DNA from: Rhodococcus sp. RD6.2 | GTDB taxonomy: Bacteria > Actinomycetota > Actinomycetes > Mycobacteriales > Mycobacteriaceae | Reading direction: 5' to 3' | Length of the DNA: 64,000 bases | Assembly: GCF_001040705.1 (NCBI RefSeq) | Contig: NZ_CVQP01000001.1 | Coordinates: 62,001-126,000 of the forward strand | Made by a program: the position numbers and the translations under genes | Part shown: in pieces, positions 11,307-19,464 of the stretch | Layout: the number at the start of each line of letters is the position of its first letter | Numbering within the stretch: the stretch's first letter is position 1 | Notes under the pieces: generated by a model | What the model was told of the DNA's origin: nothing | Database searches by the model: none | The model's input: the letters and a program-made list of their open reading frames with translations, nothing else

Positions 11307-12383
11307 GTGCCGACCAGGAACCGATCCCGCATGCTGTCGCTGTTCGAGGCGATGGCCACCCCGCACTCGATCGACCGCTATCTCGAGCTCGTCGACCCCA
11401 TGGCGACCGTGCGCGACCTGCGCGCCGAGGTCGTCGCGGTACGACACTCGGCGTCGGGCAGCGTCACGCTGACGTTGCGACCCACCCGGCAATGGACAGG
11501 CCACCGTGCGGGCCAGTTCGTGCAGATCGGCGTCGTGATCGACGGCGTGCGGCACACCCGGTGCTTCTCGCCTGCCGGTGTCGAGGGGGGCTCGACGATC
11601 GAGCTGACAGTCAAGGCACACGAGGGTGGACTGGTGTCCGGGTACCTCCACAGGCATGCCGAAGTGGGCCTGGTGGTGTCTCTGTCCCAGGCGGACGGCG
11701 AGTTCGCCCTGCCGACGCCGCGTCCGCCGATCGTGGTACTGATCAGTGGCGGCAGCGGCATCACGCCGGTGATGTCCATGCTTCGCACGCTGGTTGCCGA
11801 GCGATACGCCGGTGAGGTGACGTTGCTGCACTACGCGGACAGCGCCGAGGCGGTGCCCTACCTCGCCGAACTCCGCGCGCTGGCGGAAGACAACGCCGAT
11901 GTGAAGGTTGTTCTCGCATACACGCATTCGGACGACGGCGACCTGGCCGGACGGTTCGGTGCCGAACATCTCGACGTGGCCGCGCCCTGGCATGCGCAGG
12001 CGCAGACCTACCTGTGCGGCCCGGCGACGCTGATGGCATCGGTGCGTGACCTGTACGAGCGCCGCGGACTCGGCGATCGCCTGCACGCCGAGGAGTTCAC
12101 CCCGACGCTCGCGCCCCCCGCCGAGGACGCCGACGGCACCGTCACGTTCGCCGCATCCGGCACAACTGCATCCCACTCGGGTAGGAGCCTGCTCGAGGAG
12201 GCCGAATCGTCCGGACTGACACCGGACTACGGATGCCGGATGGGGATCTGCTTCACCTGCACCACGGTCAAGACGTCGGGTTGCACCCGCAACTTGCGCA
12301 CCGGCGAGCTCGACAACGATCCAGACAAGCCGATCCAGCTCTGCGTCAACGCGGCGGTCGGCGACGTCACCCTCGACCTCTGA
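11307..12383 (+). CDS. Ferredoxin reductase-type oxidoreductase with C-terminal 2Fe-2S domain
   Basis: Electron-transfer protein of 358 aa. A flavin domain contains RCFSPAG; an NAD(P) domain contains LISGGSGITPVMSML and YLCGP; the C-terminal plant-type ferredoxin domain contains CRMGICFTC and a later Cys in QLCVNAAVG. It resembles Mtb Rv3230c, the reductase partner of the acyl-CoA desaturase DesA3 (Rv3229c), and is followed after 25 nt by just such a desaturase. It starts at GTG 11307 behind GGGAG. Confidence 0.9.
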   Translation: MPTRNRSRMLSLFEAMATPHSIDRYLELVDPMATVRDLRAEVVAVRHSASGSVTLTLRPTRQWTGHRAGQFVQIGVVIDGVRHTRCFSPAGVEGGSTIELTVKAHEGGLVSGYLHRHAEVGLVVSLSQADGEFALPTPRPPIVVLISGGSGITPVMSMLRTLVAERYAGEVTLLHYADSAEAVPYLAELRALAEDNADVKVVLAYTHSDDGDLAGRFGAEHLDVAAPWHAQAQTYLCGPATLMASVRDLYERRGLGDRLHAEEFTPTLAPPAEDADGTVTFAASGTTASHSGRSLLEEAESSGLTPDYGCRMGICFTCTTVKTSGCTRNLRTGELDNDPDKPIQLCVNAAVGDVTLDL

Positions 12384-12408
12384 CATTCGTCACCAGAAGG
12401 AGCACACC

Positions 12409-13581
12409 ATGTTCGGAATGTCCTTCACTCTTCCCTCCCTGCTCGGCGGCCGCTCAGACACCGGAGTCCCCGAGCCGGTCGTCCTCGGCCACGAGCAGGT
12501 CGAGGACATCGGCCGCGAACTCGACGCACTGCGCGACCGCGTCGTCGCCGACCTCGGCGCCCGGGACCGCGAGTACATCTACTCGATCATCAAGGCGCAG
12601 AGAGGGTTCGAGGTGGCAGGCCGCGGCCTGATGTACCTCGGGTTCCTGCCCCCGTTCTGGCTCGCCGCCGTCGGGGCGCTGTCGATCTCGAAGATCCTCG
12701 ACAACATGGAGATCGGCCACAACGTGATGCACGGCCAGTACGACTGGATGCGTGAACCGGGCCTGAACTCGCGGGAGTTCGAATGGGACACCGTGTGCCC
12801 GGCGGACCAGTGGCGGCACTCGCACAACTACATGCACCACACGTACACGAACATCGTCGACCTCGATCGCGACATCGGGTACGGCATCCTCCGCATGGAC
12901 GAGGCGCAGCCGTGGCGGCCGTACTACCTGGGGAACCCGGTGTACGCGACCGCGCTGATGCTCCTGTTCCAGTGGGGCGTGATGCTGCACGACCTCGAGG
13001 TCGAGAACATCATGGCGCGCAAACGGTCCTGGTACGACGTCAAACCGCTCCTGGCGGGCATGTGGCGCAAGGCGGGCCGCCAGGTGCTCAAGGACTACGT
13101 GATCTTCCCCGCGCTGACCGGACCGCTGTTCGTCTCGACCCTGCTCGGCAATGCGACAGCGAACCTGGTCCGCAACGTCTGGGCGTACTCGATCATCTTC
13201 TGTGGTCACTTCCCTTCGGGTGTGCAGAGTTTCACGCAGGAGGAGACGGCCGACGAGACACGGGGGGAGTGGTACGTGCGACAGATGCTCGGCAGCGCGA
13301 ACATCGAGGGCGGCAGGCTGTTCCACATCATGTCGGGCAACCTGTCCCATCAGATCGAGCACCACCTGTTCCCGGATCTCCCTGCGAACCGGTACCCGGA
13401 GATCGCCCCGGAGGTCCGTGCCCTGTGCGCCAAGCACGGACTGCCCTACAACTCCGGCGGCTTCTTCCGCCAGGTCGGATCGGTGTGGGGGAAGATCTTC
13501 TCCCTGGCGTTACCGCCGTTCCTGGCCCGGTCGACACCGCCCGCAAGTGTTATCGTCGACCGTTCCCGAGTTCCGGCCTGA
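12409..13581 (+). CDS. Membrane fatty acid (acyl-CoA) desaturase, DesA3-like
   Basis: Di-iron desaturase of 390 aa that introduces a double bond into acyl chains. Three histidine boxes are visible: HNVMH (residues 104-108), HSHNYMHH (137-144) and QIEHHLFP (about 320). Hydrophobic pairs of helices surround the boxes. It follows the 2Fe-2S reductase that probably supplies electrons, and both would be repressed by the divergent TetR. It starts at ATG 12409 behind AGAAGGAG. Delta-9 stearoyl-CoA activity is likely by analogy with DesA3, but the position of desaturation is not determined by sequence alone. Confidence 0.9.
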   Translation: MFGMSFTLPSLLGGRSDTGVPEPVVLGHEQVEDIGRELDALRDRVVADLGARDREYIYSIIKAQRGFEVAGRGLMYLGFLPPFWLAAVGALSISKILDNMEIGHNVMHGQYDWMREPGLNSREFEWDTVCPADQWRHSHNYMHHTYTNIVDLDRDIGYGILRMDEAQPWRPYYLGNPVYATALMLLFQWGVMLHDLEVENIMARKRSWYDVKPLLAGMWRKAGRQVLKDYVIFPALTGPLFVSTLLGNATANLVRNVWAYSIIFCGHFPSGVQSFTQEETADETRGEWYVRQMLGSANIEGGRLFHIMSGNLSHQIEHHLFPDLPANRYPEIAPEVRALCAKHGLPYNSGGFFRQVGSVWGKIFSLALPPFLARSTPPASVIVDRSRVPA

Positions 13582-13593
13582 GAGCGAGGCACG

Positions 13594-13842
13594 ATGGTGG
13601 GCAAGTTCGAGCGGCGCAAGGACACCGTGCAGGAACTGACGGAGTCCGGTGCCACGCACGTCGGCCGGATCGCGATGATCATCGCCGGAGCCGTCCGCGA
13701 CGTCACCCGAGAGATCGGCGACTGGATCAGCGACGGATTCGAGATGCGGGAGGCCTCCCGCAAGGCGCGCGAGGACGAGGAGCGGAAGTCGCCGCCGCCG
13801 GAGTCCGTCCCGGACGCACCCGAGGACGCGACGGACAGGTAG
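13594..13842 (+). CDS. Small conserved actinobacterial-type protein, unknown function
   Basis: An 82-aa protein beginning 12 nt after the desaturase stop, so probably in the same operon. It has a short hydrophobic stretch (GRIAMIIAGAV, about residues 24-34) inside an amphipathic helix and a charged Pro/Glu-rich tail. No known motif was recognised. Its position suggests a small accessory at the membrane, but this is speculation. Confidence 0.6.
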   Translation: MVGKFERRKDTVQELTESGATHVGRIAMIIAGAVRDVTREIGDWISDGFEMREASRKAREDEERKSPPPESVPDAPEDATDR

Positions 13843-13981
13843 GTCTCCACACCACGGCGGCACACTGCCGAGCTGACGTAATCTGCGTCACCACGGCGGA
13901 TGTCGTCGGCGTGGTGTGCGGTCGCGGGCGGTCGGGCGGGCCATAATACGGCCGCCTTGCCCGCGACTGAGGAGTTGTCCG

Positions 13982-14041
13982 TTGAGTGTCCCATTGGTGT
14001 TCGGCCCCGCTCGTGACGAGTTCGGCGGAACATCGCGGTGA
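13982..14041 (+). CDS. Putative 19-aa leader peptide upstream of HNH gene
   Basis: TTG 13982 lies seven bases after a strong GAGGAG site and opens MSVPLVFGPARDEFGGTSR before TGA at 14039-14041, which overlaps the GTG start of the next gene. The bases from GAGGAG through TTGAGT match 18 of 23 positions at the start of the paralogue at 9811. It is either a translational coupler or the remnant of the original N-terminus. Confidence 0.4.
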   Translation: MSVPLVFGPARDEFGGTSR

Positions 14042-14808
14042 CGCGGCGGACATCGCGCGTGGCTCGTTCCGCGCGCCGGCTTCTCGGGGTGTGCGCGGCG
14101 ATCCTCCTCACCGCGATCATCGCCGTCGGCTATGTCGTGCTCGAGGAATGGACCAAGCCCGATTCGGCGCCGGGCGGCGTCGTCGCAGGCGAACTGGCCG
14201 AACTGCTCGCGCAGGTGCAGGTCGCACCCGAACTGCCGATGACCGGCTACAGCAGGGAGGAGTTCCCGCACTGGGAACCGAACCGGCCCGAGTACGGCTT
14301 CGGTGCCGAGTTCGCGCAGTACGGTCGGTGCACCACTCGTGAGGTGATGTTGCTGCGGGACGCTGTCGGCTCGGTACGGCTCGATCCGAAGACCTGCGAT
14401 CTGTCGGTGGGGTCGAACGGCGGTTGGCAGGACGAGTACGGCTTCCTCGATCGTGAGACCGGCGAGTTGAAGCCGTACAAGTGGATGACGGACTCGTCGG
14501 CCGTCGACGCCGAGCACATTGTCGCGCTGGCCGAGGCATGGCGGTCGGGCGCAGCCGATGCGGACGAGGACACGCGCCGGCGCATCGCCAACGATGCCGT
14601 CAACCTGGTGGCATCGGATCCGTCGGCCAACAGGTCCAAAGGCGACCAGGATGCGGCGAACTACCTGCCGCCGGGGAAGTTTCGTTGCACGTACCTCGAT
14701 CGCTACCTCCGGGTGAAGGTGGCGTACGGACTGACCGTCGATCCCGCGGAGCAGACTGCGCTGCGAACCGCGGTCGCCGCCTGCGTCGACCCGAGTGGGC
14801 TGGGGTAG
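14038..14808 (+). CDS. Membrane-anchored HNH (DUF1524-type) nuclease-like protein
   Basis: Protein of 256 aa with a basic N-terminus and one transmembrane helix (about residues 14-36), then an extracytoplasmic HNH-like domain: AVDAEHIVALAEAW, ANDAVNLVASDPSANRSKGDQDAANYLPP and CTYLDRYLRVKVAYGL. It is a paralogue of the lipoprotein at 9811, with the catalytic-region His in AEHIV. GTG 14038 has a weak ribosome site of its own but overlaps the stop of a 19-codon upstream frame that has a strong one, so translation is probably coupled. Confidence 0.82.
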   Translation: MTRRTSRVARSARRLLGVCAAILLTAIIAVGYVVLEEWTKPDSAPGGVVAGELAELLAQVQVAPELPMTGYSREEFPHWEPNRPEYGFGAEFAQYGRCTTREVMLLRDAVGSVRLDPKTCDLSVGSNGGWQDEYGFLDRETGELKPYKWMTDSSAVDAEHIVALAEAWRSGAADADEDTRRRIANDAVNLVASDPSANRSKGDQDAANYLPPGKFRCTYLDRYLRVKVAYGLTVDPAEQTALRTAVAACVDPSGLG

Positions 14809-14864
14809 GCGCACACTGGGTGGGCGCACATGACAGTGCAGGGCTCCGGCAGAGGAGGGCTGGC

Positions 14865-15128
14865 ATGGACGAGGTGGTCGAGATCTCTTCCGCGGCAGCG
14901 GTGATGACTGTCGAAGAGGGAACCCTGTCCGGATCCCTCGATGTCACGGTGACGTCCGCGGGGCGTGGACTCGTCCGCTACCGCGGCACCGAGACGTGGC
15001 TGACCATCGGCAACCTCGAGGACGCGCCGCCGGCGACGTGGGAGACGGTCGCCGACCTGGCGGCCGCGATCGAGGCCGGCATCGGCGTTCGTGACGCGGC
15101 CGGCAACGCGGTGCCCTTCGAGGCCTAG
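14865..15128 (+). CDS. Hypothetical protein, 87 aa
   Basis: Small acidic protein with no recognised domain. It starts at ATG 14865 with GGAGGG nearby and has typical high-GC codon use, so it is probably real. The alternation of short strands (TLSGSLDVTVTS, GLVRYRGTETWLTIG) and one helix (TWETVADLAAAIEAG) suggests a small alpha/beta fold. It is 56 nt downstream of the HNH gene and ends at a bidirectional hairpin. Confidence 0.6.
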   Translation: MDEVVEISSAAAVMTVEEGTLSGSLDVTVTSAGRGLVRYRGTETWLTIGNLEDAPPATWETVADLAAAIEAGIGVRDAAGNAVPFEA

Positions 15129-15166
15129 GGGAGCCGCCGACGGACACACCGCTACGCCGTCCGTCG

Positions 15167-15201
15167 TTCCCGCCTCGCGTTTTCCGTTCACGAGGCGGGA
15201 A
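15167..15201. terminator. Bidirectional hairpin between convergent genes
   Basis: Perfect 11-base arms (TTCCCGCCTCG / CGAGGCGGGAA) with a 13-base loop lie between the convergent 87-aa gene and the VOC gene. No long T-run follows, as is common in high-GC actinomycetes. Confidence 0.6.
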
Positions 15202-15206
15202 TCGGA

Positions 15207-15560
15207 TCAGCGCTTGAGCGGGCTGTAGAAGACGAGTCCGTTGCCCTTGTTGTCGTACACGACGGCGCGGCGCTCGTGGGCGTCGTCGTACGGTCCCGTC
15301 ACGATGCCTCCGCCCGCCTCCTCGACGGCCTTGGCCGCCGCATCGACATCGGGGGTCTTGATGCCGACGACGACCTGGCCGTGGATGGGGTGATCGACCG
15401 CAGTCGCGAGGGCGATGGTCACCGCGCCTCCGTCGACGGCGGCGAAATGCGCACCGTCGCGGAACTTGAGCGGCAGGCCGAGGGTTTCGGTGTAGAACGC
15501 GATCGACTCGTCCAGATTGTCGGTCGACAGGATGATCATCTTCACTTCATGGTCACTCAA
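15207..15560 (-). CDS. VOC-family (glyoxalase/dioxygenase-like) protein
   Basis: A 117-aa vicinal-oxygen-chelate protein with two beta-alpha-beta-beta-beta modules: the first begins KMIILSTDNLDESIAFYTETLGL, the second VVVGIKTPDVDAAAKAVEEAGG and ends RRAVVYDNKGNGLVFYSP. Members bind metals, isomerise glyoxal adducts, or give antibiotic resistance, and the activity here is unknown. TTG 15560 is chosen because GAAGGAG lies six bases upstream; the open frame extends ten codons further. Confidence 0.85.
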   Translation of the reverse strand: MSDHEVKMIILSTDNLDESIAFYTETLGLPLKFRDGAHFAAVDGGAVTIALATAVDHPIHGQVVVGIKTPDVDAAAKAVEEAGGGIVTGPYDDAHERRAVVYDNKGNGLVFYSPLKR

Positions 15561-15648
15561 CGACGTCTCCTTCGGTGAAAGTGCGGACACCCTAGTGCAG
15601 CACGACCGAGGCGATCGGTCGCGCGGACGCGACGCCGCGTCCGATCGG

Positions 15649-16185
15649 TCACCACGTGGAGGCCTCGACGTTGCCTGCGACGCGGCGGAGCAGTGCCGTC
15701 AGCGTGGCGCGCTCGCCGTCGTCGAGCCCGTCGAGCATCCGCCGGTCGCGCTCGACTCGGGCCGGAAATTCCGCGTCGACGATCGCACGACCAGCGTCTG
15801 TCAGCTGCAGCAGGACGACCCGTCCGTCGCGCTCGAACGGCAGGCGTTCGAGGAACCCCGCGCGGGTGAGCCGGTCGGCATGCTTGGTCGTCGACGCCCC
15901 GCTGGTCATCGTCGCAGTGGTGACCTCCGACGCCCGCAGTGGCCGGTCGCTCCGCGCGAGTGCGCACAGGAACTCGAACTCGGCCCGGGAAACGCCACTT
16001 CCCGCGAGGGCGCGGTCCAGTTGGTGCAGGGCGAGTGAGCTGATCCGGGTGATTCGCCCGAGCACGTCGATCGGGTCGGTGTCGAGGTCGGGGCGGGTGT
16101 CGTGCCACTGCCGGCGGACGTGGTCGATGAAGTCGCCCGTGGCGTTCTCGCCCGGCTCGCTGCTGGCTGTCGGCGGCATCTGCAC
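15649..16185 (-). CDS. MarR-family transcriptional regulator
   Basis: Winged-helix regulator of 178 aa. The recognition region is LRASEVTTATMTSGASTTKHADRLTRAGFLERLPFERDGRVVLLQLTDAGR, with the DGR wing typical of MarR. GTG 16185 or ATG 16179 may be the start. It is divergent from the FUSC transporter at 16243, with an 18-bp near-perfect palindrome between the two. MarR proteins usually repress adjacent efflux genes and are released by aromatic ligands. Confidence 0.9.
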   Translation of the reverse strand: MQMPPTASSEPGENATGDFIDHVRRQWHDTRPDLDTDPIDVLGRITRISSLALHQLDRALAGSGVSRAEFEFLCALARSDRPLRASEVTTATMTSGASTTKHADRLTRAGFLERLPFERDGRVVLLQLTDAGRAIVDAEFPARVERDRRMLDGLDDGERATLTALLRRVAGNVEASTW

Positions 16186-16219
16186 ATGGTAGCGGCATGG
16201 TTCACATCAGTTTCGTATG

Positions 16220-16237
16220 TATTTTACTAGTGAAATA
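16220..16237. promoter_or_regulatory. Candidate MarR operator
   Basis: TATTTTACTAGTGAAATA is an 18-bp palindrome with a single mismatched pair, AT-rich in a GC-rich setting, placed between divergent marR and the FUSC gene. Size and symmetry fit a MarR dimer site. Confidence 0.6.
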
Positions 16238-16242
16238 TTGAT

Positions 16243-17655
16243 ATGGTCGACGGCATGCCCACACTCGCTGCCGACCCGAGCCGGCTCAGTCATGCCCGCG
16301 GCGCCCTCGCGCACTCGGTGTCCGCAGCCGTGTGGCGGCGCTCGTTTCGGGTCAGGTCGGCCGATGCCACCCTCGCGGTGTCGCTGCGGGTCGGCCTCGC
16401 GGCAACGGTCGTCCTGGTCGCGTTCGGGCTTGCCGGGCACGCCTCGATCGCCGGATTCGCGCTTCTCGGTGCGCTGTCGACGGCCTTCTCCCGTCACGAG
16501 CCGCTGCGCCGGACCGCGCAGAAGGTCGGCTTCGTCGGAGTGGCCGTGGTCGCGTCGGTTCTCGCCGGTGGACTCATCGCGCTGAGTGGAATCCCGATGT
16601 GGGCGCAGATCGGCGTCATGGCTCTCGGGTCGGGGGTCGCCGCAGCCCTCCTGCATGCCTTCCGTGTCGGCGGACCGGGACCCGTGATCCTCGTCTTCGC
16701 CGCGACCGCGGCCGTCGGGTTCACGGGAACCGGGACGCAACTCGGCGTCGCGGTGGGCGCTGCTGCTCTCGGCGCCGCCGTCGGGTTGGGTGTGGCGCTC
16801 ATGCCGTTCGCCGTGTTGCCCTGGGGTCCTGCGCGCCTGGCCACCGCCCGCGCGTTGAGCGCGCTCGGCCGGGTCCCGCGCGGCGGCGACGTCGCCGAGG
16901 CGAGAGCTGCGATCGTCACGGCGCGCGAGAACCTCGCACTGACGGCCGGGTCGGCCGCCCGCGACCACGATCTCGCCGCGCTGCTCGCCGAGGCGGACGT
17001 GGCACTCGACCGCTGGCTCCACGACGGCGACACCAGTCGACTCGATGCGGTGGTCGGTCACGAAAGTGAGCTCCGTAAGACGAAGCGGCACAGTCCAATT
17101 CTCGGTCCCGGCATCGAAGCTGCTGCACTGCCCCGGCCCGCGTCCTTCCTGGCATCGGGTGTCGCGGCACTGGGGGCGCGGGCCGTCGCGATCTATGCCG
17201 GACGCGTCGTGCTCGCCGCCGCGGTCGCAGGATGGCTCGCCGCCGGTATCGGACTCGACCACCCGCTGTGGGCGTCGATGGGTGCGATGGCGGCCATGCA
17301 GGGAATCAGCTACACGCACACCGTCGAACGCGGAATCCAACGACTGCTCGGCAACGTTGCGGGAGCAGTCGTCGCGGCGGCGCTGATCGCACTGTCGCTC
17401 GGCTTCTGGCAGACGGCGATCGTCATCGCCGTCCTGCAGATCGGCGCGGAGGTGACGGCTGCGCGCAACTACGGTCTGTGCACCCTTTTCGTGACCCCGA
17501 TGGCGTTGCTCATCGTCGGCCTCGGATCCACCGTCGGCCCCGAGATCGGTGTCAGCCGCGTGCTCGACACCGCCGTCGGTGTGGTCATCGGAATCCTCGT
17601 CGCAGCCGTCACCGTCAGCGTGACCGATCGTGCGCACCTGACATTGCCCGCGTGA
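16243..17655 (+). CDS. FUSC-family membrane protein (aromatic acid exporter-like)
   Basis: Membrane protein of 470 aa with two blocks of five to six hydrophobic helices (about residues 50-190 and 300-465) separated by a cytoplasmic region, the usual arrangement of the FUSC/AaeB family of efflux proteins. The second block contains HPLWASMGAMAAMQG and the conserved ERGIQRLLGNVAGAVVAA. ATG 16243 and ATG 16255 are both possible. Control by the divergent MarR suggests export of an aromatic or toxic acid; the substrate is not known. Confidence 0.85.
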   Translation: MVDGMPTLAADPSRLSHARGALAHSVSAAVWRRSFRVRSADATLAVSLRVGLAATVVLVAFGLAGHASIAGFALLGALSTAFSRHEPLRRTAQKVGFVGVAVVASVLAGGLIALSGIPMWAQIGVMALGSGVAAALLHAFRVGGPGPVILVFAATAAVGFTGTGTQLGVAVGAAALGAAVGLGVALMPFAVLPWGPARLATARALSALGRVPRGGDVAEARAAIVTARENLALTAGSAARDHDLAALLAEADVALDRWLHDGDTSRLDAVVGHESELRKTKRHSPILGPGIEAAALPRPASFLASGVAALGARAVAIYAGRVVLAAAVAGWLAAGIGLDHPLWASMGAMAAMQGISYTHTVERGIQRLLGNVAGAVVAAALIALSLGFWQTAIVIAVLQIGAEVTAARNYGLCTLFVTPMALLIVGLGSTVGPEIGVSRVLDTAVGVVIGILVAAVTVSVTDRAHLTLPA

Positions 17656-17755
17656 ACTGGACCCGACCCCGGGCGTGCAGGTGTCGGCGCGTGATAATTG
17701 TGTGCATGCGACCGGCGTCCAGGCGGCTCGTGACGACGCGGAAGTGGAGACGACG

Positions 17756-17929
17756 ATGAGTGAGGCGGTACACGCGGGCGACCTCGTCCATATTTCGGAC
17801 ACGGCGGGGACCTGGGTGGTCGAGGAGATCCGATCCGGAATCGCGCTGCTCCGCGACGGCGAGGACAGGCGAATCTCCTCACGCGTGTCGAAACTGACGG
17901 TGGTGCGGCGCGGCGGCGGTGCCGCCTGA
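17756..17929 (+). CDS. Small hypothetical protein, 57 aa
   Basis: It starts at ATG 17756 with GGAG upstream. The sequence alternates short strands (GDLVHISDTAGTWVVEEIRSG, IALLRDGEDRRI) and could form an SH3-like barrel. No family was recognised. Three 25-bp-spaced repeats begin at its stop codon. Confidence 0.5.
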   Translation: MSEAVHAGDLVHISDTAGTWVVEEIRSGIALLRDGEDRRISSRVSKLTVVRRGGGAA

Positions 17930-17990
17930 CCGATCGCGGCGGCGGTGCCGCTGAACGATCGGGCGGCTCCACCAACTGAACGATCGGGCG
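17926..17990. repeat. Three direct repeats of CTGAnCGATCG at 25-bp spacing
   Basis: CTGAnCGATCG begins at 17926, 17951 and 17976, exactly 25 bp apart, with flanking bases partly conserved. The first copy includes the stop codon of the 57-aa gene. The even period could reflect protein binding or recent tandem duplication. Confidence 0.6.
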
Positions 17991-18017
17991 ACGGCGCACG
18001 AGCCGTGCGCCGCAGCG

Positions 18018-18695
18018 TCACCAGGGTGTCGCCAGGAACTTCTCCAGTGAAGGGCGGGCCTTCGGGTTGCCCTCGTCGATGCCTGCCACGGCGCCGACAC
18101 CCGCACCTATGAGGTTGCCGAGGATGCAGCCGGCCATGAAGTTCGGGAAGATCGACACGCAACCGATCGCGAGGCCGACGAACGAACCCAGCACCATTCT
18201 CTGCTGGCCGCCGTTGTTCCATCCGACGACGACCTCGTTCGACATGTCGATGAAGGCGTCCCGTTTTACCTGATTGCTCGGCCAGACCTGGTTGGCGAAC
18301 AGCACGGCGGGTGGTTCCGACGGTGGTGGCGGCAGTCCCAGCATGCGCGCCACCTCATCGAGGGTGGGGACCTGTGGCGGCGAGGGAAGTGCCGGTAGAT
18401 CCACCTGAACCGGCGCGGGCAGAGTCATCGTCGGCAGCGGGACCGACATCGGCTCGGGCACGGTCACGGCGGGGAGCTCGAGGTTCGGCAGCTCCGTGTT
18501 CGGCAATTGGACCGCGGCCGGCTCCGGCAGCGACAGCGGTGGCAGTTCCGGAAGTGGGATCGACGGCAGCGGCGGGAGGGCGGGTAGCTCGGGCAGCGGC
18601 GGTGGCGCCGGCAATTGTGCTGCAGCCGTTCCGGTGCCGGAGACGATCGTCGCGACGACGAGCGCGGGCATGACAAGGGTCTTGGCCATATTCAT
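18018..18695 (-). CDS. Secreted Pro-rich protein with glycine-zipper C-terminus (long paralogue)
   Basis: A 225-aa exported protein. ATG 18695 is chosen because GGGGA lies just upstream. A signal peptide (MNMAKTLVMPALVVATIVSG...AAA) is followed by about 90 residues of LP/PxLP repeats. A conserved C-terminal domain contains GGQQRMVLGSFVGLAIGCVSIFPNFMAGCILGNLIGAGVGAVAG, which is hydrophobic and rich in small residues (two Cys), suggesting membrane or envelope association. It is a tandem duplicate of the gene at 18774, which lacks most of the Pro-rich region. Function is unknown. Confidence 0.82.
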   Translation of the reverse strand: MNMAKTLVMPALVVATIVSGTGTAAAQLPAPPPLPELPALPPLPSIPLPELPPLSLPEPAAVQLPNTELPNLELPAVTVPEPMSVPLPTMTLPAPVQVDLPALPSPPQVPTLDEVARMLGLPPPPSEPPAVLFANQVWPSNQVKRDAFIDMSNEVVVGWNNGGQQRMVLGSFVGLAIGCVSIFPNFMAGCILGNLIGAGVGAVAGIDEGNPKARPSLEKFLATPW

Positions 18696-18773
18696 GGAGA
18701 TCCCCATGTGATCAGGCGTTGTTGCACAGGCGAATGGGCGGGGCAGGACCGCGGTGACGGCCCAGCGGGCGTG

Positions 18774-19199
18774 TCACGGCGTCGCGAAGAACTTCTCCAC
18801 CGCAGGCCGTGCATTCGGATTGCCCTCGTCGATTCCGACGACCGCGCCGACGCCTGCGCCGATGACGTTGCCGAGCATGCAGCCGGCCATGAAGTTCGGG
18901 AAGATCGACACGCATCCGATGGCCAGTCCCACGAAGGACCCGATCATCATCCGCTGCTGGCCTCCGTTGACCCAGCCGGTGTTGATCTCGTCGGTCATGT
19001 TGTTGAACGCGTCCTGCTTGGTTTCGTTGCCGGGCCACGTCTGCTCGGCGAACATCGCCGCGACCGGTGGCGGCGGGGGGACCGTCGGCAGCGCGGGGAG
19101 CGGTGGCGGTGCCGGCAACTGGGCTACGGCGGGACCCGCACCTGCGGCGAGGGCGGCGGTGACGAGCACGGGCAGAACAAGGGTCTTGGCCATCTTCAT
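18774..19199 (-). CDS. Secreted protein with glycine-zipper C-terminus (short paralogue)
   Basis: A 141-aa exported protein starting at ATG 19199 behind GGGAG. The signal peptide (MKMAKTLVLPVLVTAALAAG...AVA) is followed by only about 20 Pro-rich residues and then the same C-terminal domain as the long paralogue: GGQQRMMIGSFVGLAIGCVSIFPNFMAGCMLGNVIGAGVGAVVG and DEGNPNARPAVEKFFATP. Both copies lie head to tail 78 nt apart and may be co-transcribed. An envelope role is inferred from export and the glycine-zipper helix. Confidence 0.82.
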   Translation of the reverse strand: MKMAKTLVLPVLVTAALAAGAGPAVAQLPAPPPLPALPTVPPPPPVAAMFAEQTWPGNETKQDAFNNMTDEINTGWVNGGQQRMMIGSFVGLAIGCVSIFPNFMAGCMLGNVIGAGVGAVVGIDEGNPNARPAVEKFFATP

Positions 19200-19305
19200 G
19201 GCGACTCCCACGGTCGGACGGTTCTCGAGAGGGCTCTCGCTGACACGACGGTGATCCGCGCTGCGCGATTGTCCACGAACCGCGAAACGCGCTGGGACGG
19301 TAGGT

Positions 19306-19321
19306 GACCCTCGTGAGGGTC
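19306..19321. promoter_or_regulatory. Palindrome GACCCTC-GT-GAGGGTC upstream of the Pro-rich gene pair
   Basis: Two perfect 7-base arms lie about 107 bases before the start of the short paralogue. It may be an operator; no regulator is assigned. Confidence 0.35.
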
Positions 19322-19411
19322 GGGCGAAGACAGGGACTGACTTTACTCCGCACAGTGGTGCGGTGCAGGCGAATCGCGCCCGGGCATCGGGGATTGTGAA
19401 GGTGCCCTGAG

Positions 19412-19454
19412 ACGAAGCGGGTCCCGGTCACGACGTGACCGGGACCCGCTTCGT
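19412..19454. terminator. Strong hairpin terminator after the 44-aa gene
   Basis: A near-complete 43-base inverted repeat with core GAAGCGGGTCCCGGTCAC and its complement meets around a tiny loop and begins 10 bases after the stop of the small minus-strand gene at 19465. It may also stop transcripts from the opposite direction. Confidence 0.8.
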
Positions 19455-19464
19455 TGGTTGGGGC

